From NCBI GenBank assembly GCA_016722025.1, contig JADKGZ010000004.1, positions 319,258 through 383,257 on the forward strand: a stretch of DNA of 64,000 nt, given 5' to 3'. This document shows positions 1 to 8,894 of this stretch, in pieces. The stretch's first letter is position 1, and each line of letters opens with the position of its first letter. Made by a program: the position numbers and the translations under genes. The stretch comes from Acidimicrobiaceae bacterium. Its GTDB lineage: Bacteria; Actinomycetota; Acidimicrobiia; Acidimicrobiales; Ilumatobacteraceae. The notes under the pieces are model-generated. The model made no database searches and was not told the DNA's origin. It saw only the letters and a list, made by a program, of their open reading frames with translations.

Positions 1-146
1 GCCGCTACGCACGCAACGGTCGCCCGTGGCTGATGGTGCGTTGGAAGGCGCCCGACGGCGAGGGCGTCATCGGTGTGCTGCTGCCCGACCCGCAGCGCTG
101 GGCGCAGGCGATCAGGCCGAACGAGTGGCGCGATACCACCGGATGA
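1..146 (+). CDS. C-terminal end of an unidentified protein (5' end outside window)
   Basis: An open frame enters the window (first full codon at base 3) and ends with TGA at 144-146, giving 47 residues rich in Trp and Arg (RYARNGRPWLM at its start, ending EWRDTTG). No domain can be recognised from so short a piece. It runs tail to tail into pgi and overlaps its last codons by about 35 bases. The frame is plausible because composition and codon choice fit the other genes, but without the upstream part the call is tentative. Confidence 0.45.
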   Translation, partial: RYARNGRPWLMVRWKAPDGEGVIGVLLPDPQRWAQAIRPNEWRDTTG

Positions 147-1731
147 GCGCATTGGTGCCAGTGTCGTGCTGTGGTTCGCCATCGCCGGTGAGCTCTGGCG
201 TGATGCGGTTGGCCAGCGCCTTGCCCAGTTCGACACCCCACTGATCGAAGCTGTTCACACCCCACACGGTTCCTTGCACCAGCACGATCTGCTCGTAGAG
301 CGCGATCAGCTGGCCGAGCACGTTGGGCGTCAGCCGCGGCGCGAGGATGGTGGTGCTCGGCCGGTTGCCCGGGAACACCCGCGCCGCCTGCTGGTGCGCA
401 GGAACGCCCTCGGCGATCACCTCCTGCAGCGTCTTGCCGAACGCCAGCGCCTCACCCTGTGCGAACAGGTTGGCCATGAGCAAGTCGTGCTGCTCCAGCA
501 GCGAGTGGTTGGGTTGCGCGAAGCCGATGAAGTCGACGGGCACCAAGCGAGTGCCCTGGTGCAGCAGTTGGTAGAACGCATGCTGGCCGTTGGTGCCGGG
601 CTCGCCCCACACGATGGGGCCGGTGGTGGTGGCGACCTCGCCGCCATCGAGACGAACCCGCTTGCCGTTGCTCTCCATGTCGAGCTGCTGCAGGTAGGCG
701 GCGAAGCGGCGCAGCTCGTGCGCGTACGGCAGCACTGCCTTGGTCTCGGCGCCCAGCACGTTGTGGTACCACACGCCCAGCATGCCCATGATGATCGGGG
801 CATTGGCCGCCGGCGGCGCCGTGCGGAAGTGAGTGTCGATGGTGTGGAAGCCGGCGAGGAACTCGCGAAACCGGTCGGCCCCGATGGAGATCATCAGCGA
901 GAGCCCGATCGCCGAGTCCACCGAGTAGCGGCCGCCCACCCAATCCCAGAAGCCGAACATGTTGCCACCGTGATCGTTGACCGTGTCGATGCCGAACTCG
1001 GCGACCTTGGTGGCGTTGGTGCTCACGGCGACGAAGTGCTTCGCCACCGCGGCATCGCCAAGCGCGGCCGTCAGCCAGCGGCGAGCCTCGTTGGCGTTGG
1101 TGATGGTCTCGATGGTGGTGAACGTCTTGGAACTGACCACCACCAGCGTGGTGGCCGGGTCGAGGTCGGCGAGGTTGGAGGTGATGTCGGCGCCGTCGAC
1201 GTTGCTGACGAAGCGGCACGCCAGCCCGGGCTGGCCGAAGGCCTCGGTGGCGAGGTAGGCCATGGCCGGCCCCAGGTCGCTGCCGCCGATGCCGATGTTG
1301 ACGACGGTGGCGATGCGCTGCCCGGTGGCGCCCAGCCACTGGCCGCTGCGCACCTGCTCCGCGAACGCCGCCATGCGATCGAGCACTGCGTGCACGTCGG
1401 GCACCACGTCGTGACCATCCACCATCACGCTGGCACCGGCCGGGGCGCGCAGCGCGGTGTGCAGCACGGCGCGCTGCTCGGTGGTGTTGATCAGCTCGCC
1501 GGCGAACATCGCATCGCGACGTTGGGCGACACCCGCGGCGGCCGCCACGGCCAGCAGCGCTGCCAGCACCGCATCGTCGACCAGGTGCTTGGAGTAGTCG
1601 ATGCGCAGGTCGCCGGCGGTGAGCAGGTAGCGATCGGCGCGGCCCGGGTCGTTGGCGAACAGCGCGCGCAGATGGGCCGGTTGCGGTGTGGCGTGCAGCG
1701 CGGCCCATTCGGGGGTGGTGGTGATGTCCAT
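112..1731 (-). CDS. pgi: glucose-6-phosphate isomerase
   Basis: This 539-residue cytosolic enzyme interconverts glucose 6-phosphate and fructose 6-phosphate, linking glycolysis to the pentose phosphate route. Length is typical of the bacterial family. Visible signatures are VVNIGIGGSDLGP (about residues 143-155) for sugar-phosphate binding, the DWVGGRYS signature (263-270), MESNGK with the catalytic Glu at about 353, and NGQHAFYQLLHQG with the catalytic His at about 384. It is the last gene of a leftward run and follows pgl by 28 bases, so the two sugar-phosphate genes are probably cotranscribed. Its end overlaps the converging gene at the window edge. Confidence 0.97.
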   Translation of the reverse strand: MDITTTPEWAALHATPQPAHLRALFANDPGRADRYLLTAGDLRIDYSKHLVDDAVLAALLAVAAAAGVAQRRDAMFAGELINTTEQRAVLHTALRAPAGASVMVDGHDVVPDVHAVLDRMAAFAEQVRSGQWLGATGQRIATVVNIGIGGSDLGPAMAYLATEAFGQPGLACRFVSNVDGADITSNLADLDPATTLVVVSSKTFTTIETITNANEARRWLTAALGDAAVAKHFVAVSTNATKVAEFGIDTVNDHGGNMFGFWDWVGGRYSVDSAIGLSLMISIGADRFREFLAGFHTIDTHFRTAPPAANAPIIMGMLGVWYHNVLGAETKAVLPYAHELRRFAAYLQQLDMESNGKRVRLDGGEVATTTGPIVWGEPGTNGQHAFYQLLHQGTRLVPVDFIGFAQPNHSLLEQHDLLMANLFAQGEALAFGKTLQEVIAEGVPAHQQAARVFPGNRPSTTILAPRLTPNVLGQLIALYEQIVLVQGTVWGVNSFDQWGVELGKALANRITPELTGDGEPQHDTGTNALIRWYRATRSA

Positions 1732-1759
1732 CGCCGCCGACGTTACCGCTCTGTCACTG

Positions 1760-2433
1760 CTACGTCGGTGGCGACGCCGCTGGCAGCTGTGCAGCGGCCG
1801 CGGCGTCGATCACCACCACTGTGGCGGTTCGGCGAACGCGCTGGATGGGCAGCAAACGATCCTCCAACAGCCACCGCCGCATCGGCCCGGCCTTCGCCGC
1901 GCCAGGGGCCAGCACCAGCCGGTGGCGAGCCGCGTTCACCACCGGTGGGGTGAGCGTCATTCGCACGAAGCCGTTGTACGGCCCGCACAGCGCCACCGCC
2001 GACGGGCTGTCGATCACCGGATCGCCCGGCGGCCAGGAGGCCGTGTGGCCATCATCGCCCATGCCCAGGTGCACGACGTCGAACCGCTCGGGAAGACCGG
2101 CCGCGTAGCGGCGAACTGCGGAGCTGAGGTGCCGCGCGGTGACCGGCATCAGGCGCACTTGTGCGTGTCGCAACGGCAGCACGTCGAGCAGACCGGCGTT
2201 GCGCGCCGGATCACCGTCGGGTGCCACGCGCTCGTCGACCTGCCACACCGTGACCTGCTCCCACGGCACGTCGCGTCGAACGAGGCCGGCGAGCATCAGC
2301 GCCGGCGTGCTGCCCCACTGAGCGCCAACGATGCCGCTCCACGCCGACGAACGGCATTGCGCACCTGTGCTGCCACCCAGTCGGCGGCATCCTCGGCGGC
2401 GGTCTGGGCGTCGATGGCGACATGGATGTCCAT
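1760..2433 (-). CDS. pgl: 6-phosphogluconolactonase, with a one-base frameshift
   Basis: The enzyme hydrolyses 6-phosphogluconolactone in the oxidative pentose phosphate pathway. The N-terminal part starts MDIHVAIDAQTAAED at 2433 and reads to RGAASLALSG. The family then requires GGSTPALML, which is present only in the next frame. Restoring one G to the GGGG run (minus strand; CCCC at 2313-2316) joins the two halves into a normal protein of 224 residues. The second half holds the family motif VDERVAPDGDPARN and a GMGDDGHTAS loop. Position directly upstream of pgi supports function. Because the gene is housekeeping and otherwise well conserved, the indel is more likely a sequence error than a real null mutation. 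Confidence 0.85.
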
Positions 2434-2450
2434 GCTGCGAGCCTGCCAGA

Positions 2451-3299
2451 TCAGAGTCGTCGCAGGAACGACACCACCGGCCCGGTGAACGCGTCGTTGC
2501 GATCGCCGGCCACCATGTGATGCGCATCCTGCACGTCGACGTACTCGGCGTGCGGCACGATCTGCAGGAACTCCTGCGCGGTCTCCTCGCTGACGACGTC
2601 GCTCATCCGGCCTCGCACGAGCAGCACCGGCAGCGTGAGGCGGCGGGCGTGCTCGACGAAGATGTCGACGTGGGTGCTGGTGCGCGGCCGGCGCTCCTCG
2701 CCCATGAACGCTGGGTCCCAGTGCCAGCGATAACGACCGTCGTCGCCGAGGCGCAGGTTGCGAGCCAAGCCATCGGTGTTGCTCGGGCGCGGCCGATGCG
2801 GCATGTACTCGGCAACGGCGTCGGCGGCCTCCTCCAACGAGGCGAACCCCTCGGGCCGGCCGGTCATGAACTCGACGATGCGTTGGATGCCGGCGGCCTC
2901 CGAGCGATGTGCGATGTCGACCAGCACGAGCGCACGCGCTGCCGGGGGTAGGCCCTCCTCGGCGCGCGTTCCTTCCATCCACATGCCGGTGATGCCGCCC
3001 ATCGACGCCCCCACCAGCACCGGCGTGTGCAGCGCCCGGCACCACGCTTCGGCGTCGGCGCGCATGACGGCCATGCTGTAGTCGCCGGTGGGGTCCCAGT
3101 CGCTCTCACCGTGACCGCGCAGGTCGGCGCTGACCGCGTAGAAGCCTTCCTTGGCCAGCGCCTTGGCGGTGCCGCCCCACGAGTGCCGGGTCTGGCCGCC
3201 GCCGTGCAGCAGCAGCACGGCCGGTGCCGCCGGGTCGCCGTACGCATCGGCCACCAGCCGCACGTCGTTCGCCCCGCTGCACTCGATCCGCTGCTTCAC
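2451..3299 (-). CDS. alpha/beta-hydrolase fold protein
   Basis: A soluble hydrolase of about 282 residues. The oxyanion region reads LLLHGGGQTRHSW, the nucleophile elbow is VGASMGG (Ser), an acid follows in VRGRMSD and the catalytic His lies in DAHHMVAGD near the C-terminus, so the triad is complete. The substrate cannot be read from sequence; relatives in actinobacteria include peroxidase-like and ester hydrolases. I chose the GTG at 3299; another in-frame GTG eight codons upstream (3323) is equally possible. It follows the enoyl-CoA hydratase by about 60 bases and precedes pgl by 17 bases, so it probably belongs to the same transcript. Confidence 0.85.
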   Translation of the reverse strand: MKQRIECSGANDVRLVADAYGDPAAPAVLLLHGGGQTRHSWGGTAKALAKEGFYAVSADLRGHGESDWDPTGDYSMAVMRADAEAWCRALHTPVLVGASMGGITGMWMEGTRAEEGLPPAARALVLVDIAHRSEAAGIQRIVEFMTGRPEGFASLEEAADAVAEYMPHRPRPSNTDGLARNLRLGDDGRYRWHWDPAFMGEERRPRTSTHVDIFVEHARRLTLPVLLVRGRMSDVVSEETAQEFLQIVPHAEYVDVQDAHHMVAGDRNDAFTGPVVSFLRRL

Positions 3300-3360
3300 G
3301 CACCATGGGTAGCACAGGCACACCCGCCGGCAGCGGGTCGAGCGCCGGGTCAGTGCCCGG

Positions 3361-4125
3361 TCATTGCCCGCTGAAGTGCGCCTCGCGCCGCTCGAGGAAC
3401 GCACGCACGCCCTCGCGATGATCGTCGGTGCGGAACAGCTCGGCGAGCGAGCGCGACACCCACTCGCCCAGGTCGCGCCACTCCGGGTCGAGCGCCAACC
3501 GCAGGCCGGCCTTGATCCGCTGCACGGCCAACGGAGGTCGGGCAGCGATCTTCTCGGCCAGCGCCATGGCCGCCGGTAGCAACTGGTCGTGCGGCACCAC
3601 GCGGGCGACCAGCCCCCACTGCTGGGCAGTGGCAGCATCGATCACGTCGCCGGTGAGCAGCATCTCGGCGGCACGCTCGCGGCCAACGAGCTGCGCCAGC
3701 CGCCCGAGACCGGCGACGTCGCTGCACAGCCCGCGCAACACGAACAGCTCACCGAACTTGGCGCGCTCGGAGGCCACTCGCAGGTCGGCCATCAACGCCA
3801 GCTCCATGCCCCACCCGACGGCCGCCCCGTTGACCGCGGCGATGATCGGCACGTCGGTGTGCAACAGCGCGTCGGCCGCCGGGGTCAGCCGTGGCTGCAC
3901 CGCGGTGGGCTTCGGGCCATCGCCGCCGCCCATCACCTCGCGCACGTCGTCGCCACTGCAGAAGGCCGGGTCGGCGCCGGTGATCACCAGGCACCGAGCC
4001 GTGGTGTCGCGCACCGCGCGCTCGAGCTCGTCGTAGCTCCGGAAGCGCAACGCGTTGCGCACCTCTGGTCGGTCGATGGTGACGACATCCACGTCGCCCA
4101 CCCGCTGCACACGCACGTCTGCCAT
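3361..4125 (-). CDS. enoyl-CoA hydratase/isomerase family protein
   Basis: A crotonase-fold protein of 254 residues, the usual length, expected to hydrate or isomerise acyl-CoA thioesters. The N-terminal IDRPEVRNAL, the CoA/oxyanion segment DPAFCSGDDVREV and the second oxyanion segment AAVNGAAVGWGMELAL are all visible. The start is secured by GAGGAGG six bases before the ATG. It heads a leftward run (echA-like, hydrolase, pgl, pgi) and is divergent, across only 32 bases, from the beta-lactamase-fold gene. The exact substrate is unknown; sequence does not separate hydratase from isomerase. Confidence 0.92.
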   Translation of the reverse strand: MADVRVQRVGDVDVVTIDRPEVRNALRFRSYDELERAVRDTTARCLVITGADPAFCSGDDVREVMGGGDGPKPTAVQPRLTPAADALLHTDVPIIAAVNGAAVGWGMELALMADLRVASERAKFGELFVLRGLCSDVAGLGRLAQLVGRERAAEMLLTGDVIDAATAQQWGLVARVVPHDQLLPAAMALAEKIAARPPLAVQRIKAGLRLALDPEWRDLGEWVSRSLAELFRTDDHREGVRAFLERREAHFSGQ

Positions 4126-4157
4126 GGAAGCCTCCTCGCCCCGTACTGTAAGGAACC

Positions 4158-5264
4158 GTGATCTCCCTCTCCGGTACCGGACTCGACGCGCTCGCTCACC
4201 GCATCCAGCAGGAGGTCGACACCGGCAACATCACTGCCGCCCAGTTGGCCATCGGCCTCGATGGCGAAGTCGCCCACTTCCAGTCGTTCGGCACCGCCAC
4301 CACCACCGATCGCTTCATCATCTTCTCTGCCACCAAGGCGCTGGTGGCGATGGCACTGCTGCCGCACTTCGCCGACGGCACGCTCGACCTCACCACGCCC
4401 GTCGCCCACTACCTGCCCGAGTTCGGCCACCACGGCAAGGACGACGTGACGGTTCTGCACCTGCTGACGATGCAGGGCGGCTTTCCACAAGCGCCCATCG
4501 GCCCCGACCGGTGGGGCACCAGCGAGGGCCGCCGCGCCCAGTTCGCCGAGTGGAAGCTCGACCACCCCGCGGGCTCGCGCACCGAGTACCACCCGGTGTC
4601 GGCGCACTGGGTGATCGCCGAGCTGCTGGAATCGCTGAACGGGCGCGGGTACCTCGATGTGGTGCACGAACGCGTGATGCAACCGGCAGGTGTGGGTCGC
4701 ATCCTCGGGCCGCAGGCCGTGGGCGCTGTCACCGTGCGCACGCTGGGCGAGTACCCCACCGACCTGGCCGGCCTCGCCGCCACCTTCGGCAACGCCGAGC
4801 ACGTGCCCGTGGCCAGCATCGCTCCCGAGGCGCTGCTGTCGATGAACGACCCCCGCGCGCAGGCCGCAGGCCTGCCCGGCGGCGGGGCCATCGCCACTGC
4901 CGCCGACATCGCCACCATCTACCAGCACTTCCTGCACAACTTCGGCGGCGCGCTGCCCGACGAGTGGCTGGCCGACGCCGTCGGCACCATTCGCAACGGC
5001 AGCGTCAGCGTCACCGACAAGGTGCCCGCCAACCGCACCATCGCCGGTTACCTGTCGGGCAACGACGGGTACCACCTGCATCGCTGGATGCCGGCGGCGC
5101 CCCGCGCCTTCGGCCACAACGGCGCCGGTGGGCAGCTGTGCTGGGTCGACCCGGCGTCGGGCCTCAGCTGCGGCTTCCTGCACGACACGCTGCACCAGGA
5201 CCCGCGCGTCGAGTTCAAGCGAGCCGCCGACCTCAACGATCTGGTGCTCGCGCTGCTGCGCTAG
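4158..5264 (+). CDS. beta-lactamase-fold serine hydrolase (class C/EstB-like)
   Basis: A 368-residue member of the beta-lactamase/D-alanyl-D-alanine carboxypeptidase clan, which includes esterases. The SxxK motif is FSATKALVAMAL near residue 55, a Tyr motif is EYHPVSAHW, and the third motif region is FGHNGAGGQLCW near residue 318 (HNG rather than KTG, usual in the esterase-like branch). No signal peptide or membrane segment is evident, so a cytosolic esterase or amidase is likelier than an antibiotic-resistance enzyme. Start is GTG at 4158, preceded by AAGGA; TACTGT eight bases before it could also serve as a -10 element. rarD follows after nine bases. Confidence 0.85.
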   Translation: MISLSGTGLDALAHRIQQEVDTGNITAAQLAIGLDGEVAHFQSFGTATTTDRFIIFSATKALVAMALLPHFADGTLDLTTPVAHYLPEFGHHGKDDVTVLHLLTMQGGFPQAPIGPDRWGTSEGRRAQFAEWKLDHPAGSRTEYHPVSAHWVIAELLESLNGRGYLDVVHERVMQPAGVGRILGPQAVGAVTVRTLGEYPTDLAGLAATFGNAEHVPVASIAPEALLSMNDPRAQAAGLPGGGAIATAADIATIYQHFLHNFGGALPDEWLADAVGTIRNGSVSVTDKVPANRTIAGYLSGNDGYHLHRWMPAAPRAFGHNGAGGQLCWVDPASGLSCGFLHDTLHQDPRVEFKRAADLNDLVLALLR

Positions 5265-5273
5265 CCGCAACCC

Positions 5274-6179
5274 GTGACTCAGCAGCAGCAACCCGCTCGC
5301 CACGCCGAGCAACGCGCCGGCATCATCGCCGGCGCCACGGCCTACGTGGTGTGGGGCCTGCTCACCATCTACTGGAAGCAGCTGCGCGACTTCGACGCCT
5401 TCGAGCTGATCGGGTGGCGCATCACGGCCTCGGCGGTGATCATGGCAGTGGTGCTCACCGCCGCCGGGCGCTGGCAGCACCTGGCCGTGCTGCTGCACGA
5501 CCGCAGGTTGCTGGCCAGAGTGGCCGCCGCCGCCGTGCTGCTGACCATCAACTGGACCTCGTACGTGTGGGCCGTCGTGCACGGCCAGGTGCTCGAGACC
5601 GCACTCGGCTACTTCATCGCACCGCTGGGCACCGTCACCGTGGGCGTGCTGGTGCTGCACGAGCAGCTGCGCACGGCACTGAAGGTGGCGCTCGTCTTCG
5701 CTGCCGCAGCCGTGGTCGTGCTCACCATCTCCTACGGCCGTGTGCCGTGGTTGGCGTTGGCCCTCGCCGCCACGTGGACCGCGTACGGCTATCTCAAGAA
5801 GCACGTCCCGCTGACACCAGTGGAGAGCATGGCCGCAGAGTCGTTCGTGCTGTTGGTGCCGGCAGTCGCGCTGTCGATCGCGCTGGCGGGCCGAGCGGGC
5901 AGCATTCCCACCAGCGCCTCGCACACCGAGCTGGCGTTCGCGCTGTTCAGCGGCCTGGCCACCGTGGCACCACTGATGCTGTTCGCCTACGCCGCGCAAC
6001 GCATGCCGCTCACCATCATCGGGCCGATGCAGTACATCGTGCCCTCGATGAACTTCGTCATCGGCTGGCTGATCTACGACGAGTCGCTGTCCGCCACGAA
6101 GCTCGTCGGGTTCGCGCTGGTGTGGGTGGGCCTCGCCGTGCTCACGGCCGACTCCGTGCGCCGGGCGCGCCGGGCCTGA
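5274..6179 (+). CDS. rarD: RarD-type EamA-family transporter
   Basis: A 301-residue inner-membrane protein with about ten hydrophobic segments and two EamA repeats. The N-terminal AGATAYVVWGLLTIYWKQL and the pattern VLLTINWTSYVWAV are characteristic of RarD (chloramphenicol-sensitive protein RarD) proteins. The family is thought to export small metabolites; the substrate is not established. It begins with GTG nine bases after the preceding hydrolase stop, so the two are likely cotranscribed, and is followed by a hairpin shared with the converging binding-protein gene. Confidence 0.88.
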   Translation: MTQQQQPARHAEQRAGIIAGATAYVVWGLLTIYWKQLRDFDAFELIGWRITASAVIMAVVLTAAGRWQHLAVLLHDRRLLARVAAAAVLLTINWTSYVWAVVHGQVLETALGYFIAPLGTVTVGVLVLHEQLRTALKVALVFAAAAVVVLTISYGRVPWLALALAATWTAYGYLKKHVPLTPVESMAAESFVLLVPAVALSIALAGRAGSIPTSASHTELAFALFSGLATVAPLMLFAYAAQRMPLTIIGPMQYIVPSMNFVIGWLIYDESLSATKLVGFALVWVGLAVLTADSVRRARRA

Positions 6180-6224
6180 TCCGGTCGACAGTTGCGTGCC
6201 GGCGCGTCACGAGCCGAGACGCGC

Positions 6225-6256
6225 AAGAGGCCCACCCCCGAAAGGGCGGGCCTCTT
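6225..6256. terminator. bidirectional hairpin terminator
   Basis: AAGAGGCCCACCC pairs with GGGCGGGCCTCTT around a short CGAAA loop, with one mismatch. It lies between the converging ends of rarD (6179) and the ABC binding protein (6279). There is no long U tract on either side, as is common in high-GC actinobacteria. Confidence 0.7.
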
Positions 6257-6278
6257 GGCAGTACTCATGAGCGCTCGA

Positions 6279-7691
6279 TCAGGTCTCGAACTCGGTGATC
6301 AACTCGCCGATGCTGGTGAACGTCTTGGCATCGGCGTCGTACTGCAGCACCTGCAGCGACTCGGCCAGGAACGGGTCGTCCTCGCCGAGCGACTTCAGCT
6401 CCACGCCGGGGCGGCCGAGGGCCGGGGTGTAGGTGAAGTTGCGGGCGGCATTGATGATCGAGGCCCGCGACAGGCCCTCGGGCGACTCCATCGCCTGCTT
6501 GATGACGGCCACCGTGTTCTCGGCCATCGCCCAACCTGCCGTGGCAGTCGAAGCGATGTCGGACTTGCCGATGCTGGCCATGTAGTCGACGTAGGTCACC
6601 ACAGCCGGCACCGTGGCGTTGGCCGGGTCGGTGATGTCGATGAGGTTGTTCGACGTGTAGATGCCATCGGCAGCGGCACCGGCCGCCGAGAGGATGAGGC
6701 TGCTGGCACAGGTGTTGGTGATGAACGTGGCGGGTGTCCAGCCGCTGCTCTGCGCCTTCTTCTCGGCGAGGGCGCCGAGGAAGGTGACGCAACCGATGCC
6801 CAGCGGCACCGCCATGATCACGTCCGGGGCCTTGTCGGCGATGCTGGTGATCTGCGAGGCGGGCGGCGCGGTGTCGGTGGCCTCGATGGTCTGCTCGTCG
6901 ACGATCTCCAGGCCGTACTCGCCGGCCAGTTCCTTGAACGCGTCGGCGTACACCTGGCCGAACTCGCTGTTCACGTAGAACAGTGCGACCGTGGCGCCGT
7001 CGGGGTACAGCTCGGCGATCTGCTTGGCGTACACCTTCGACTCGGTGCCATAGGGCACCAGCTGACCGGTGGTCCACGGGTACTCGGTGACCTTGCCCCA
7101 CTCGGGTGAGCCGGTGAGGTTGTTCAGCTGCGGGATGCACTCCTCGTTGAGGGTGTCGCGCACGGCGAGGTTGTTCGGCGAACCGATGATGCCGGAGAAC
7201 ACCTGCACTCCGTTGTCGATGCCCTTGGAGACGGCGCCGGGTGTGAGGTCCTTGGAGTACTGGTCGTCTTCCACGCTGGCCTCGATGGTGATGTCGCCCA
7301 GCAGACCCTGCTCGTTGGCGTAGTCCATGTACGCCAGCCAGCCGTCCTTGACCGGAGCGAAGGCCTCGTCGGCCGACGAGTCGCCGGTGAGCGGCATGAC
7401 CGAACCGATCTTGATGGTGCCTTCGATGATCTCCTCCGCGGCGGCCGGATCGATGCAGTCATCGGTGTTGACAGCCCAACCGGCTGCGGCCGGCTCGGTG
7501 GTCTCGACCACCGTCTCCGCCGTGGTGTCGCCGGTGGTGGCCGCGGTGGTCTCGCCGGTGGTGGCCGCCGTGGTCTCGCCGGTGGTGGCCGCCGTGGTGC
7601 TGTCGGTGTTGTCGCTGTCGCTGCTACAGGCAGCGATGAGCATCGTGCCGGCCGTGAGCACCGCCAGCAAACGTGCAGACTTGCGTCGCAT
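6279..7691 (-). CDS. branched-chain amino acid-type ABC transporter substrate-binding lipoprotein
   Basis: A periplasmic-binding-fold lipoprotein of 470 residues that should capture the ligand for the Liv-type permease encoded just upstream. The signal peptide is MRRKSARLLAVLTAGT with lipobox LIAAC (Cys22), followed by a Thr/Glu/Ala linker made of repeated TTAATTGE units and then a type I binding-protein domain (IKIGSVMPLTGDS near residue 95). The start is the second ATG, at 7691, because AGGAG lies seven bases before it and overlaps the first ATG (7706). It is the last gene of the leftward livG-F-H-M operon, 36 bases after livM. The ligand could equally be an amide, urea or aromatic acid. 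Confidence 0.93.
   Translation of the reverse strand: MRRKSARLLAVLTAGTMLIAACSSDSDNTDSTTAATTGETTAATTGETTAATTGDTTAETVVETTEPAAAGWAVNTDDCIDPAAAEEIIEGTIKIGSVMPLTGDSSADEAFAPVKDGWLAYMDYANEQGLLGDITIEASVEDDQYSKDLTPGAVSKGIDNGVQVFSGIIGSPNNLAVRDTLNEECIPQLNNLTGSPEWGKVTEYPWTTGQLVPYGTESKVYAKQIAELYPDGATVALFYVNSEFGQVYADAFKELAGEYGLEIVDEQTIEATDTAPPASQITSIADKAPDVIMAVPLGIGCVTFLGALAEKKAQSSGWTPATFITNTCASSLILSAAGAAADGIYTSNNLIDITDPANATVPAVVTYVDYMASIGKSDIASTATAGWAMAENTVAVIKQAMESPEGLSRASIINAARNFTYTPALGRPGVELKSLGEDDPFLAESLQVLQYDADAKTFTSIGELITEFET
7531..7599 (-). repeat. three tandem 24-base units in the lipoprotein linker
   Basis: Units at 7531-7554, 7555-7578 and 7579-7599 (last one short) differ by one or two bases. 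They encode the TTAATTGE repeats that separate the lipidated Cys from the binding domain. Confidence 0.85.
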
Positions 7692-7727
7692 CGTGCATCT
7701 CCTCATGTCGTGTACGTCGTGTTGGTG

Positions 7728-8894
7728 TTACGCCGTGTGGGTTTCATCGACCGCTGCCGGGGCAGCGGCCATCACGGAGATGGTAGTCGTGCCGGCCGGC
7801 TTGGGCACCACTCTGCAGAGGCGCACCGAGTGCTGCCGCCAGAGGCCGACCAGGCCCAGCGGTGCAACGAACATCAGCAGGATGAGCGCGATTGCAAAGA
7901 GGCCACCGCCGGGCGCCGTCTTCGACCAGCCGAAGAACGGGCGGAACAGGGCCGGAATCGCGTCGGGCTCGGTCCAGCCGCCCGTTCGCTCGATGATGAA
8001 CTGGTAGACGGCGGCACCGATGATCGGCCCCCAGAGCGAGCCCGCACCACCGACCACCATGATCACCAGGAACGTGATGGAGCCCGCCACCGTCAGCAAC
8101 TGCGTGTCGGCGGTGACCGTGCCGGTGCGAATCGCCGACAGGCTGCCGGGCAGGGCGCACATCGCCGCCGACAGGCCGAACACGATGCCCTTGGTGACCG
8201 GCAGGTTGACGCCCATCACTGCGGCCGCCGTGCTGTTGTCGCGGATCGCGACCAACGAACGGCCGACGCGACTCTTCACCACGCCGCGGCAGATGAGGTA
8301 CACGACGAGCACGATGATCGCGCCGACCCAGAAGTAGAAGGGCTTCACGTTCTGCCCACGCAGGTTGCCCCACGGGTTCCAGCCGAAGATCTCGTAGGTG
8401 GGGTTGTCCTTGGTGAACTTGAAGCCCGTGTCGTTGATGCCCTTGGCGCCGCCGGTGAGCCAGGAGAGCTTCTTCCACTTGATGAACTGCGGGAACACCA
8501 TGCCCAGTGCCAAGGTGACGAGCGCCAGGTACACGCCCTTGATGCGCAGGGCGGGCAGCGAGACCAGCACACCGACCACGAACGCCAACACGAACGCGAC
8601 CGGCAGCGTGTGGAAGGGGCTCCAACCCCAACGGGTGACCATCACCGCCGTGGTGTAGGTACCGATACCGAAGAACGCCGAGTGGCCGAGCGAGATCTGG
8701 CCGGCGTAGCCGAGCAGCAGGTTCAGCGACAGCGCTGCGGCCATCAGCGTGAACGCCGTGGTGCACACCTCGATCAGGCTGTCGCTGCCGCGGGTGGGGA
8801 CCCAGAGCATGAGTGCTGCCAGCACGGCAGCGACGGCCAGCCTCATCGCCCAACTGGCTGCACCGCCGGACTTGATGGTGAACAGCGACTTCAT
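7728..8894 (-). CDS. livM: branched-chain amino acid ABC transporter permease LivM
   Basis: A permease of 388 residues with about ten hydrophobic segments. The family signature region LSLNLLLGYAGQISLGHSAF and the loop LVTLALGMVFPQF are present. The start at 8894 is fixed by an ATGA overlap with the livH stop, and in-frame upstream codons encode only low-quality Arg-rich sequence. Together with LivH it should form the membrane channel energised by LivF and LivG. It is somewhat longer than many LivM proteins because of a C-terminal extension ending VVDETHTA-like sequence without recognisable domain. Confidence 0.94.
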   Translation of the reverse strand: MKSLFTIKSGGAASWAMRLAVAAVLAALMLWVPTRGSDSLIEVCTTAFTLMAAALSLNLLLGYAGQISLGHSAFFGIGTYTTAVMVTRWGWSPFHTLPVAFVLAFVVGVLVSLPALRIKGVYLALVTLALGMVFPQFIKWKKLSWLTGGAKGINDTGFKFTKDNPTYEIFGWNPWGNLRGQNVKPFYFWVGAIIVLVVYLICRGVVKSRVGRSLVAIRDNSTAAAVMGVNLPVTKGIVFGLSAAMCALPGSLSAIRTGTVTADTQLLTVAGSITFLVIMVVGGAGSLWGPIIGAAVYQFIIERTGGWTEPDAIPALFRPFFGWSKTAPGGGLFAIALILLMFVAPLGLVGLWRQHSVRLCRVVPKPAGTTTISVMAAAPAAVDETHTA